This document shows positions 23,775 to 31,192 of a DNA stretch of 48,967 nucleotides, piece after piece. The notes beneath the pieces were generated by a model, which was given only the letters and a program-made list of their open reading frames with translations, had not been told where the DNA came from and did no database searches. The translations under genes were made by a program, and so were the position numbers. The DNA is from a virus. The stretch spans positions 1-48,967 of the IMG/VR virus record IMGVR_UViG_3300025010_000092, one strand, 5' to 3'. Each line of letters starts with the position of its first letter. Position 1 is the stretch's first letter.

Positions 23775-24236
23775 TTATCTATACCTATTGCTATTAAATG
23801 CCACTACTACTGCATCAACTAACATTTTTTGCATATCTCCTTGAATTTTCTCCATTGCTTTTTCAAGAAACTTAGATTCGGGACGATTATGGAAATAATC
23901 AGGAGTGGTATCTTCCCATCCATTCCAACTGTATCCATAATTCATTAATCCTCCAACATAAGTTGGTTGACCGTCAACAACTGAAAAATGATCCATCTTT
24001 TCTGAATCACAAAACACTTTAATCTCAAATGAAGTTGTATTGAATTTAACTGACGAACTCACTGAGTTTAAAAGTTGATATTGTCTGACGTAATATTTCG
24101 GAGTATAAGTGGCATAAACATTATCCCATATAGCGTCTCGCAATCTTTGTTCTCCAATACCTCTAATATAATCTACTTTCTTTTTAAACTCAGAACTAGA
24201 CATAAGATTATGCAAATTCATTTGTTTTACTTGCAT
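23775..24236 (-). CDS. HK97 gp10-like head-tail/tail completion protein
   Basis: 153 residues; ATG 24236, two codons after the upstream stop, so translation is likely coupled. The pattern (RLRDAIWDNVYATYTPKYYV, then RQYQLLNSVSSSV, MNYGYSWNGWED, RPESKFLEKAMEKI) is that of HK97-gp10-type proteins, which have Y-P-xYxR, a strand block and an RPF-type C-terminal helix. These usually lie among head-tail connectors; here it is between the chaperone-like gene and the tape measure. Role inferred as tail completion. Confidence 0.55.
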   Translation of the reverse strand: MQVKQMNLHNLMSSSEFKKKVDYIRGIGEQRLRDAIWDNVYATYTPKYYVRQYQLLNSVSSSVKFNTTSFEIKVFCDSEKMDHFSVVDGQPTYVGGLMNYGYSWNGWEDTTPDYFHNRPESKFLEKAMEKIQGDMQKMLVDAVVVAFNSNRYR

Positions 24237-24240
24237 ATCA

Positions 24241-24726
24241 TTACTCTTCTACTAATTCTTGTACTTCTTCAGTTGTCTTGTCATTCTCAATTCCCAATAA
24301 TTGATTTGCCAAAGGTAAATTATCTGTCATCTTCTTAATTAGATCATTTACTCTTTCAATTTCTTCTTTAGGTAGCGCACCTATAATATGATCAAATATT
24401 TCTAAATCAATTAATGTTTCTACTCCAGATATCAATTCCACAAGATTATCTGAAAAAGGCACATTAGTAAAATACTTTACTAATAAAGCATAATATAGAT
24501 ATGTGGTATCTTTAATTAATTCTAATTCATTTACTAAGTTAGGTAATTCTTCTTTAAAAGATAGATAATCAACAATAAGTTTTTGAACTTCCGAAGTTTT
24601 AAAGTATTTATTTATTTCTATATTATAAGAATCTGAAAAACGATCTGTTACAGTTAGGGAAATTCTCTCATTGAATTTAGCTAATGATTTTGACATTATA
24701 GAAGTCGTTAATTTTTTGTTTGCCAT
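24241..24726 (-). CDS. Tail assembly chaperone-like protein
   Basis: 161 residues from ATG 24726 (AAGGAA upstream); a TTG/ATG at 24747 is in frame. Acidic and helical: KSLAKFNERISLTVTDRFSD, IVDYLSFKEELPNLV, YYALLVKYFTNVPF, ending in a very acidic tail TTEEVQELVEE. Size, acidity and position two genes before the tape measure fit the tail assembly chaperone (gpG-like). No slippery frameshift into an overlapping extension was seen. Moderately confident. Confidence 0.55.
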   Translation of the reverse strand: MANKKLTTSIMSKSLAKFNERISLTVTDRFSDSYNIEINKYFKTSEVQKLIVDYLSFKEELPNLVNELELIKDTTYLYYALLVKYFTNVPFSDNLVELISGVETLIDLEIFDHIIGALPKEEIERVNDLIKKMTDNLPLANQLLGIENDKTTEEVQELVEE

Positions 24727-24755
24727 TTTTATATTTCCTTCTTTCATTTGATTAT

Positions 24756-26324
24756 TTAACCAATGCTGAAATTTATTGCATTTTCAATATCTAATTTATT
24801 TTCATCAGTCAATATCGTTTTATTTCCATACATTCCTTTTATCAATATATTTTGTAAATATTTTATTTCTTCATTAGGTAATAAATTCCCGTTACCAATA
24901 TAATATTTATAGAAGTCTATTTTTGCATATAATATACTTTTCTTATATCTATTTAATAATATGCTTGTAAATCCACCTTGGAAATCATTTAAATTACTGT
25001 TAGACCCTAAAAATCCATCTCTTATTAATTTATTTTCTAATACACTAAATATTTTCTCCTTATTCCAATAATTCATAGGGGTATCATGAGGTATTTTACC
25101 ATACTTTTCTGCAAATTCACTCATACTAGAATATCTTTTTAACACATTTAAATAAAGTGTGTTTTGCCTTTCAGTTTTTAATTTATCATATGAAGGAAAA
25201 GTAATTCCATCATCGCTATACTCCATTATTTTATTTAATATTTCTTCATCAGACATTTTTGTTCCAGGGATCAATACGTTTTGTTCAACTATTTTAAATT
25301 CTTCTCTTAATAAAGCACTCAATTTAAATTGCAAAATATTTTGTATATCTTCATATTTCCCAAGAAAATCACTAGGGTATAAAGAAATAAGATAAATATT
25401 ATATTTACGATATAAAGCAATCTTCTCTTCCATTTTCTTATCGTAATCATAAGTATCAACTAATCCCCATATTTCTAAATGTATTTCTTTATTGTTAAGA
25501 GTATAAAAAGTGAAATCGCTTCGATAGTTTGTTCCTTCTTTTGTTTCTGAAAATGGACGCTGTTCCCTTCTATATGTTTTATTATTATGTATTAAAAATT
25601 GAGCAGTTATGTATTCATAGGAAGACCTATTCAAAAATCCTCTATCATCAACTAAGTCTCCATGATCTTTATAATTTAGTATTTTTTTTATTTCACTTAA
25701 TGATTCTTTTGTATTAATAATATTTGAACTAAATCCTAATTCGTTAGCAATTTCAGTATACGTAGGAAATCTATTATACTTTTTAATTATTGGTTCAATT
25801 AGATTTGCCAAATTATTAATATCAGTATAATAGTTTTTTGGAAGATAAAAACAACTTTTTTCATACCCCAATTCACTAATTGCAGAATTTATGTCTTCAT
25901 TATATTTCTTAAATTGGTTTATTAAATTAAATCCTTGTTGGTTACTATAAGCATGTTCAAAAGAATTGTATTTATCAAGATATAAACATAATTCTTTTAA
26001 TCTATTATTTCTATTTTCCCAATATTTTCTTGGTTTTCTATTATTATAATCAAAAGACGAACTTCTATGTTCTTTTAAACATTCATTACAAGAATCATTA
26101 GGATTATGGTTATGATTTATATAATATTTAGAATACCTAATATCTTTTGTATTTATTTTACAATAATCACATAATATAGTTACTTCAACATGAGATCCAT
26201 GAGTTATGTCACTTACTGGAATCTCAAATTTATCTCCGTAACTTGTAAAAGTATAACCTTTCCCTTCATAGTATTTTTTATTTTGAGGATACCATTCTAT
26301 TATTACAGTTTTTGTTAACAACAT
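24756..26324 (-). CDS. PD-(D/E)xK homing endonuclease with N-terminal zinc module
   Basis: 522 residues from ATG 26324 (AAGGAG 10 nt upstream). Residues about 8-95 are the same module as in the nucleases at 10446 and 41662: GKGYTF, VSDITHGSHVEVTILCDYC, then CNECL. Next is a helical region with an HTH-like unit (FPTYTEIANELGFSS). The nuclease core follows: YRREQRPFSETKEG, NYRSDFTFYTL and EIHLEIWG then K, the D-ExK-like arrangement. The C-terminal 200 residues contain short helical repeats (ILNKIMEYSDDGITFPSYD) probably for DNA contact. The metal site differs from the E-D-x-H-D of its relatives. It lies just after a three-way-junction terminator. Confidence 0.7.
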   Translation of the reverse strand: MLLTKTVIIEWYPQNKKYYEGKGYTFTSYGDKFEIPVSDITHGSHVEVTILCDYCKINTKDIRYSKYYINHNHNPNDSCNECLKEHRSSSFDYNNRKPRKYWENRNNRLKELCLYLDKYNSFEHAYSNQQGFNLINQFKKYNEDINSAISELGYEKSCFYLPKNYYTDINNLANLIEPIIKKYNRFPTYTEIANELGFSSNIINTKESLSEIKKILNYKDHGDLVDDRGFLNRSSYEYITAQFLIHNNKTYRREQRPFSETKEGTNYRSDFTFYTLNNKEIHLEIWGLVDTYDYDKKMEEKIALYRKYNIYLISLYPSDFLGKYEDIQNILQFKLSALLREEFKIVEQNVLIPGTKMSDEEILNKIMEYSDDGITFPSYDKLKTERQNTLYLNVLKRYSSMSEFAEKYGKIPHDTPMNYWNKEKIFSVLENKLIRDGFLGSNSNLNDFQGGFTSILLNRYKKSILYAKIDFYKYYIGNGNLLPNEEIKYLQNILIKGMYGNKTILTDENKLDIENAINFSIG

Positions 26325-26395
26325 TAATAACCACACTCCTTCAAATTTTATATTCTTACTCACTACCAATCACACACTCCAAACCATTCCATTAT

Positions 26396-26463
26396 AAAAA
26401 GGCAACAAAAAAGAAGGGATGAGTGCATTCCCTTCTACGACTCGCGACTGTCGATTTGTTGCC
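26396..26463 (-). terminator. Three-way-junction terminator
   Basis: An outer stem GGCAACAAA (26401-26409) / TTTGTTGCC (26455-26463) encloses two hairpins: AGAAGGGA / TCCCTTCT (26412-26419/26429-26436) and CGAC / GTCG (26438-26441/26450-26453). On the minus strand the outer stem is followed by TTTTT. It lies between the GIY-YIG gene and the zinc-module nuclease gene. The branched shape is more elaborate than a normal terminator and may be a structured RNA. Confidence 0.75.
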
Positions 26464-26492
26464 AAAAATTACTTAAATTATTTATGTATTGT

Positions 26493-27101
26493 TTATGTTA
26501 AAATAATATGAGTCCATGCTTTCCCTGTTTTTATTTGTGACACTGTTGAATCCGAAATGTTGAAGAGCTTGGATATTTCTGTTTGATTTTTATCCCCTTT
26601 AAATAACATTTCTTTTATTTGTAAAACGTCTTCATTGTTCAGTTTACAAAATGGGTTATTCTCTCCATTTTGTTTACCCTTTTTTCCTTTGCTGATTCTG
26701 TTTTTTGTTTCATCAGAACAATGTTTTCCAGAACGCCCGTTATTATTTTTGCTTATAATACTTAATTTCTTTCTTGTCTCTTCTGAAACATATATTCCGG
26801 CAGGGGAACCACCTCCAAAATTTAGGTTATAATAATCTCTATTTTCAACTGCATTATGATTTTTAATTACTTCAATTTCTAATTCGTTTAATTGTTCTTT
26901 AGAATAAGCAATTGATATAATTTCTCTATTAAAATTTTCTTTTCCATACTTAATAATAGCTAATTTTAACGCCGTTCCACTACCTAAGTAATATTTCCAA
27001 CCATCTATAAATTTTTTCTGACCTATATACATCTTTCCGTTAATCATGTTTGTTGTAATATAAACGAAACCATAAGGATCAACGATTTCTACTTCTTCCA
27101 T
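26493..27101 (-). CDS. GIY-YIG homing endonuclease with NUMOD3-like and HTH regions
   Basis: 202 residues; ATG 27101 preceded by GTTGGAGG. The GIY-YIG core starts YGFVYITTN with GFV at 11-13 and YIG at 25-27, followed by GWKYYLGSGTALKLAI, YGKENFNREII and a catalytic-type Glu helix (LNELEIEVIKNH). A NUMOD3-like stretch (GRSGKHCSDETKNRIS) follows. A C-terminal HTH (LNNEDVLQIKEML, TEISKLFNISDSTVSQIKTG) would give site specificity. Free-standing, it lies between the mazF remnant and another nuclease. Confidence 0.85.
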   Translation of the reverse strand: MEEVEIVDPYGFVYITTNMINGKMYIGQKKFIDGWKYYLGSGTALKLAIIKYGKENFNREIISIAYSKEQLNELEIEVIKNHNAVENRDYYNLNFGGGSPAGIYVSEETRKKLSIISKNNNGRSGKHCSDETKNRISKGKKGKQNGENNPFCKLNNEDVLQIKEMLFKGDKNQTEISKLFNISDSTVSQIKTGKAWTHIILT

Positions 27102-27182
27102 TTTTACATTCCTCCAACTTTCTAAATTTTATTTTTATTTAATTAACCAAACCACTAACCATCCTCCAACAAAACAACACAC

Positions 27183-27210
27183 AAAAAGAGAGTACTTATC
27201 CAGCACTCTC
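27183..27210 (-). terminator. Second of two tandem terminators before the GIY-YIG gene
   Basis: GAGAGT (27188-27193) pairs with ACTCTC (27205-27210), 11-nt loop; TTTTT follows on the minus strand (27183-27187). Confidence 0.6.
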
Positions 27211-27215
27211 CAAAC

Positions 27216-27246
27216 AAAAAGAAGTAACAGTTGGAGGTTGTTACTT
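27216..27246 (-). terminator. First tandem terminator; loop complementary to downstream ribosome sites
   Basis: AAGTAACA (27222-27229) pairs with TGTTACTT (27239-27246), followed by CTTTTT on the minus strand. The 9-nt loop reads ACCTCCAAC in the RNA and is complementary to GTTGGAGG, which occurs downstream twice: at 27163-27170 and at 27111-27118, where it is the ribosome site of the GIY-YIG gene. It may combine termination with translational control. Confidence 0.65.
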
Positions 27247-27364
27247 CCCATATAAAATAGCAAACTAAGCGTCCAGAGTCTGCTAAAACTATCAAATTAA
27301 CCAAACTAACCCCACACAACAAACAAAAGACTCCATATTTCTATGAAATCTTTAAAGAAAGGAA

Positions 27365-27800
27365 CTATGTTCTGGTATATTGCTCTTTATAAGTAGAAGG
27401 AAATAATTGCAATAATTCAGCATATGTTGCATGAATAGATTCAAACAAATTGTAATTATACATAATTGCTTTATCGATATCTAACATGTTAATAATTTGA
27501 CCAACAAACCATTCTTCATAAAGTTCTGCTTTTGAAATTGTGTAAACCTGATCCAATAAAACCACACTATCTTTATCTAAAAAAGAATTATCAATTTTAT
27601 TGATAGGTGCATTATTCGGATATTTTAATTTATCTGTCTTATTTTCAACACAATGGATTCTATCAGTGATAGGAGAGATAATAATCCTCGGAGAATTTTG
27701 ACTATATTTATTAAGAATTATATAAAGGCGAGCTTTATTAGAGCTAATCTTTGGATCAATATTTTCTTCTAAATCAAACCAAAATACACATCCTTTCTCT
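27365..27800 (-). pseudogene. MazF/PemK-family toxin, 3' part interrupted by the tnpB element
   Basis: One frame from 27800 to TAA 27365 encodes a MazF-like body: EKGCVFWFDLEENIDP, KARLYIILNKYSQNSPRIII, SPITDR, then KDSVVLLDQVYTISKAELYE and VGQIINMLDIDKAIMYNY. This matches the RGxxWxVDLxP - RPxIIxS - PxxxVxLDQxxTIxKxRL pattern of MazF ribonucleases. It has no ATG of its own: the frame upstream enters the transposon right end. Joining 27800 to 29634 restores one frame with the start at 29683 (161 codons, with one TAG). A GTG near 27565 could only make a short C-terminal piece. Confidence 0.8.
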
Positions 27801-28010
27801 GAACCTCTGCACGAACTGAAGCTCGGCAGGTTCTTATCTATTTAAACTTCTCATATACTCTCATTTGTAGGAATAAGATTTCATCCACATTTTACACATA
27901 TATGAACTAATTTAATCTGATAAGAATTTTACTAACAAAGATTCCATTGAACCCATTAGCGTTAGTATCAAGCCCGATTCTAGACTTGTTTATATTATCT
28001 AACAATTAGA
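27801..28010 (-). ncRNA. Predicted TnpB right-end guide RNA (omega/reRNA) scaffold
   Basis: The region from the tnpB stop to the element right end, where TnpB guide-RNA scaffolds are known to be encoded. It ends in a bulged stem-loop (27801-27833) exactly at the predicted transposon edge. The guide would be the flanking sequence beginning AGAGAAAGGATGTGTA (minus strand from 27800), that is, mazF sequence. Inference from family knowledge; no transcript evidence. Confidence 0.55.
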
Positions 28011-29477
28011 TTACATTCCCATACTTGATATTTTTTTATCTTTACTTGCTAATAATCTGTTAATCTCTTTATCATGTAACAACTTAAAATTATCAAATTC
28101 ACTAAAACATAAGTCTCTGTTTATGATACTAAGATTTTTATTCACATTCATAATTAGAAATGCTGAGTAACAATCCCTTTGTATTCTAAATTCACCAAAG
28201 TCATTCCATCTCTCACTTAAATCCTTCTTTGTATAGGTATCTTCAATATGATTATATTGACTAGCTTTAATGCTATAAGTATCAATCTTATTTAATCGAG
28301 TATCGTTCCATTTCAGTTTGTTATCCAAAATAGTAAGAAACATGGATGGAGCTTTGTTCGCAAGTGATTTACCGAATCGTTTCTTCTTATTGAATTTACC
28401 ACCTTTGTTCTTGGTTGTCTTCTTTGATCTTTTCTGCAATCCTTTATAGTTCATAGTTTCAACATAAAACTTATCACCTAGATTTAATATCTCATTTGCT
28501 AAAATGTTATGAGATTCTTTTCTCAATGCCGATTGTTTCCTGAATAATTCTTTCCTAAGATTCTTGATTTTAACGTAATGTTTACTATAAATCCATTTAT
28601 CTTTATTTCCTTTGACTATAGTACCATTATCATTAAACTTATTTGGATTCATTGCTCGTCTTGATCTATCCATTTTTCGTTGAAGAAGTTTTACTTCTCT
28701 ATCAATCTTATTAATTTCAGGTACTAATTCTAATAACTTTACTTGATATTGACTACTAAAAGCAATAGTTTGAGTACCAATATCAATTCCTACCGAACCA
28801 GTGCCTATTTTGCCTTTAATCTCACCTTGTTTAGTTACTTTAACAGGAGGAACACCTTCCATAATTAATTGAATGTAATAATGGTATTTCCCTTTTATCA
28901 TTTCTCTCTTAATCCTACAATATTTTACTTTATCTTGAATTGCTATATGTGCATAAACATCATTATCCTTAATAATTACAGGAATTTTAAGTCCATTCCA
29001 GATTAATTGATTGGATTTAATATCATATTTAATACCACTCTTATTCCATTTTCCTTCAATGCTTTTTAGTTCATCATATTTAATAAAATTAACTTTTTTA
29101 GCAGTATGAAACATTAGTTTTTCAAAAGCAGAATATGCTCTTGAAGCTAATTTCTGGCAAGTCAAACTATCAATATTATCCTTAAAATGCTTATACATTG
29201 GTTTAACAAAATCATGAAGTGAATATTCATTAATATTATAAAGTTTATTCAAATCATTAAATTGTTTGTTTCGATCCTTTCCTTTAGATAATTTAGCAAT
29301 CCTTTGATATGCTTTAGATTCTCTCATATGATTATATCTTTTTAAAATTTCACCTAAACAAGCATTATATATTTGCCTACATATATTAAATCGTTTATTT
29401 AAAATATCTTCTTGATATATTTCAGTATTCAATGGGAGAGTCAGAACATAATTTGATTTTGAATTATCTTTTATCAA
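28011..29477 (-). CDS. tnpB: TnpB RNA-guided nuclease (IS605 OrfB family, no zinc ribbon)
   Basis: 488 residues; ATG 29477 after GAGGTG. Helical N-terminal domain (NICRQIYNACLGEILKRY) with wedge-like beta segment. Split RuvC active site: GIDIGTQT (Asp232), FYVETMNYKGL (Glu340) and QRDCYSAF (Asp435) are all present, so it should be catalytically competent. The usual Cys4 zinc ribbon between the last two motifs is absent: the segment YNHIEDTYTKKDLSERW lacks every CxxC. A basic K-rich linker (about 349-370) follows Glu340. TnpB nicks or cuts the empty donor site using a right-end RNA and promotes element retention. No TnpA partner is in the window. Confidence 0.9.
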   Translation of the reverse strand: MIKDNSKSNYVLTLPLNTEIYQEDILNKRFNICRQIYNACLGEILKRYNHMRESKAYQRIAKLSKGKDRNKQFNDLNKLYNINEYSLHDFVKPMYKHFKDNIDSLTCQKLASRAYSAFEKLMFHTAKKVNFIKYDELKSIEGKWNKSGIKYDIKSNQLIWNGLKIPVIIKDNDVYAHIAIQDKVKYCRIKREMIKGKYHYYIQLIMEGVPPVKVTKQGEIKGKIGTGSVGIDIGTQTIAFSSQYQVKLLELVPEINKIDREVKLLQRKMDRSRRAMNPNKFNDNGTIVKGNKDKWIYSKHYVKIKNLRKELFRKQSALRKESHNILANEILNLGDKFYVETMNYKGLQKRSKKTTKNKGGKFNKKKRFGKSLANKAPSMFLTILDNKLKWNDTRLNKIDTYSIKASQYNHIEDTYTKKDLSERWNDFGEFRIQRDCYSAFLIMNVNKNLSIINRDLCFSEFDNFKLLHDKEINRLLASKDKKISSMGM

Positions 29478-29593
29478 TGGTATTCACCTCATTTCTTTTA
29501 TTTATTACTTATGTAACATATTAATTATACCATTTATGAGAATATATTGCAAGTATTTATTTAATTATTATACTTAATATAAACGCCATTCAT

Positions 29594-29616
29594 CCTCACA
29601 CGCTTCAGCGTGGAGG
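29594..29616 (-). repeat. Left-end hairpin of the tnpB element
   Basis: CCTC A CACGC TTCA GCGTG GAGG: a 9-bp interrupted stem with TTCA loop, 17 bp inside the left boundary. Subterminal hairpins of this type are recognised by TnpA in trans in IS200/IS605 elements. Confidence 0.65.
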
Positions 29617-29633
29617 CTTTCTGGCTGAATTCT

Positions 29634-29683
29634 GTAAATGATTTCTAATTGCATACTTTGGATTTTTCGGTTTTAAAGGACAT
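29634..29683 (-). pseudogene. MazF-like toxin, 5' fragment
   Basis: ATG 29683, with AAAGGGTG upstream, begins MSFKTEKSKVCN, then TAG, then KSFT up to the TTTAC insertion site. Joined to 27800 it continues as EKGCVFWFDL in the same frame. The TAG is inside the fragment and could be a later mutation of a now useless gene, or a base-call error. The upstream gene stops 7 bp before this ATG, so the two formed an operon. Confidence 0.65.
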
Positions 29684-29690
29684 GACAATA

Positions 29691-29963
29691 TTATTCACCC
29701 TTTCTCAATCTTCTTTTTCTCCATCCTTCGAATATTTCTTTCTCATCTTCCGTTTCTACGTATATACTATCATAATAATCATAAGTTTCTTGTCGTTTCT
29801 TTCTGTCAAAAATCATTTCTGAAAAAGACGCTGGTTTTACTGCTACCACACTCATTCTTTTCACTCCTTTCCATAACTTTGGTTTGATTCTAGAATCATT
29901 AATCTTTACTAATGATTTATGGGAATTACGCCTAACCATTCTTACTCGTGGTTTCACTCTCAT
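29691..29963 (-). CDS. Small basic protein directly upstream of interrupted mazF (possible antitoxin)
   Basis: 90 residues from ATG 29963, 6 nt after GAGGTG; an upstream in-frame ATG at 29987 lacks a site. N-terminal half strongly basic (MRVKPRVRMVRRNSHKS), middle SVVAVKPASFSEMIFDRKK, then acidic and aromatic (TYDYYDSIYVETEDEKE), ending RKRRLRKGE. The stop is 7 bp from the mazF-like ATG, the usual antitoxin-toxin layout, so an antitoxin role is suggested by position only. No MazE-type domain recognised. Confidence 0.6.
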   Translation of the reverse strand: MRVKPRVRMVRRNSHKSLVKINDSRIKPKLWKGVKRMSVVAVKPASFSEMIFDRKKRQETYDYYDSIYVETEDEKEIFEGWRKRRLRKGE

Positions 29964-30045
29964 GATAATCACCTCTTCCATACACATCTTACCACAAAAG
30001 ACAATTATATGAAAAGTATTTTTAAAAATTAAATAATCCCAATAA

Positions 30046-30213
30046 TCACAATCTAACCAAAATAAACATCAAACATTTTCTAATAAACCCTCTAACCAAA
30101 CTATCCTTAACCAAAACTTCCCCACCATAATCTTGTTCCTCAAACTCTTCTCCATAATAATCTTCATATTCCTCATAATAATCTCTGCAAGGGAATATCA
30201 CTAATTTACCCAT
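30046..30213 (-). CDS. Small acidic 55-residue protein
   Basis: ATG 30213 is 2 nt after the TAA of the gene at 30216, implying coupled translation; its own ribosome site is weak. Sequence: MGKLVIFPCRDYYEEYEDYY then Gly/Glu-rich, then a hydrophobic C-terminus RKCLMFILVRL. Very acidic in the first half. No family recognised. The tight spacing and single orientation with the neighbouring genes support it; shortness keeps confidence moderate. Confidence 0.45.
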   Translation of the reverse strand: MGKLVIFPCRDYYEEYEDYYGEEFEEQDYGGEVLVKDSLVRGFIRKCLMFILVRL

Positions 30214-30215
30214 AA

Positions 30216-30671
30216 TTATACCAACTTCTCTATGTATTCATCACCTTTATCCTTACTCATCCCCTTATACTTCTTCCTAATCTCCCTCAACATTTTCCTA
30301 CTAGAACCACTACATCCCCTCTCAATCTCTTTCACAACAACAAAGCTATCACAACTACCACAACCTAAATCTACACCCATTACAAACGATTCTACAGCGT
30401 CTTCACGACTATCAAATTCTTCAATCATCCAATCTAAATCATATTCAGCTAATAAATTAATTTCCTTTAATTTACTAATCTCATTCTGTAGCCTTAAATT
30501 AACCTCATCACAATTATCACAATTTCCCTCGAACCAACTCATAGGATTATAAGTCGAGTAGTAATACCACTTATAATCACCTCTACCATTTTCTGCGTTG
30601 GAGAAAATATTGAGTTTACCACCATAATTACCATCAGTATCCTTAATTACATATGCTTTAGTCATGTTCAT
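30216..30671 (-). CDS. Hypothetical protein with CxxC pairs
   Basis: 152 residues from ATG 30671 (GAGGAG upstream); the open frame reaches a TTG at 30710. Starts MNMTKAYVIKDTDGNYGGKL, with an aromatic block WYYYSTYNPMSWFEG, then CDNCDEVNLRL, an acidic helix and LGCGSCDSFVVVKEIE, then a basic tail SSRKMLREIRKKYKGM. The CDNC and CGSC pairs could bind zinc. It has its own promoter (30743-30771) and lies between the HTH regulator and the small acidic gene, so it belongs to the immunity/lysogeny region. No family recognised. Confidence 0.65.
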   Translation of the reverse strand: MNMTKAYVIKDTDGNYGGKLNIFSNAENGRGDYKWYYYSTYNPMSWFEGNCDNCDEVNLRLQNEISKLKEINLLAEYDLDWMIEEFDSREDAVESFVMGVDLGCGSCDSFVVVKEIERGCSGSSRKMLREIRKKYKGMSKDKGDEYIEKLV

Positions 30672-30742
30672 ATTTATGTAACTCTCCTCTACTCTAATAA
30701 TATCAAGCAAGGCCGATTGATTTATTAACCTTACTTAATATT

Positions 30743-30771
30743 ATTATACAGTAGAGACACCTAGAGGTCAA
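30743..30771 (-). promoter_or_regulatory. Promoter for the gene at 30216-30671
   Basis: On the minus strand: TTGACC (30766-30771), 17-bp spacer, TATAAT (30743-30748). The spacer contains ACCTCTAGGT, a small dyad that could be an operator. Confidence 0.7.
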
Positions 30772-30809
30772 TAGTTGAGTGAACTAAATTTCACCAACTG
30801 TATGACCCG

Positions 30810-31043
30810 TTAATTATCATCCATACTATAAAGATGGAACTCAACTAAATCAGACAATGGGCATTGTAGAACTATCGAAAATCTTAAATACACACTAATC
30901 ATCATATCGTCGGATTTAAATATCTTATACATTCTAGATTTACTGATGCCAACTTTATCCGCTATCCATAACTTTGTAGATCCATGTAGATGTTGATATT
31001 CATTCACCCTTTGTTCTATTTTGTTAATAATTTTATACTGCAC
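30810..31043 (-). CDS. HTH (XRE/Cro-like) transcription regulator
   Basis: 77 residues; GTG start at 31043 with GGAG 8 nt before. The helix-turn-helix is clear: TKLWIADKVGISKSRMYKIF (about 22-41), followed by VYLRFSIVLQCPLSDLVEFH, the usual XRE helices 4-5. No multimerisation or protease domain, so Cro-sized. Its own promoter (31087-31115) diverges from a plus-strand promoter (31193-31221). This is the arrangement of a phage immunity switch, and it faces a BRO antirepressor gene. Confidence 0.85.
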   Translation of the reverse strand: MQYKIINKIEQRVNEYQHLHGSTKLWIADKVGISKSRMYKIFKSDDMMISVYLRFSIVLQCPLSDLVEFHLYSMDDN

Positions 31044-31086
31044 GATATCACTCCATTCCTATACTTACTATTGCCCATATAATACT

Positions 31087-31140
31087 ATTATATAGTTTTA
31101 TGAACAAAGTATCAACAATGCTATAAACTATCTATCAACA
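31087..31140 (-). promoter_or_regulatory. Promoter of the HTH gene with TATCAACA repeats
   Basis: Minus strand TTGATA (31110-31115), 17-bp spacer, TATAAT (31087-31092). TATCAACA occurs at 31110-31117 (overlapping the -35) and again at 31133-31140, 23 bp apart. These are candidate operators for the encoded HTH protein (autoregulation). Confidence 0.65.
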
Positions 31141-31192
31141 TCTTAATAATATCATACTCACATAAACAATGTCAATTAATTTTATTTATTAC

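Larger units (their letters stand above)
27801..29633 (-). mobile_element. IS200/IS605-superfamily tnpB-only element
   Basis: About 1833 bp. Left end at 29633, immediately after TTTAC (29634-29638 on the minus strand). A subterminal hairpin CCTC-A-CACGC / GCGTG-GAGG lies at 29594-29616. The right end at 27801 has stem GAACCT/AGGTTC (27801-27833) with inner pairs. The only gene is tnpB; there is no tnpA, so it is non-autonomous for transposition. Boundaries are supported because removing 27801-29633 joins two mazF pieces in frame. IS605-type elements insert 3' of a short target and make no target duplication, which agrees. Confidence 0.75.

Noticed and set aside
24241-24300. Programmed frameshift in the tail chaperone gene
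   Set aside because: No slippery heptamer near its 3' end, and the next frame starts with its own ATG after the stop.
26401-26463. tRNA-like gene
   Set aside because: The branched fold lacks anticodon and T-loop consensus and ends in a U-run, so a terminator is a better reading.
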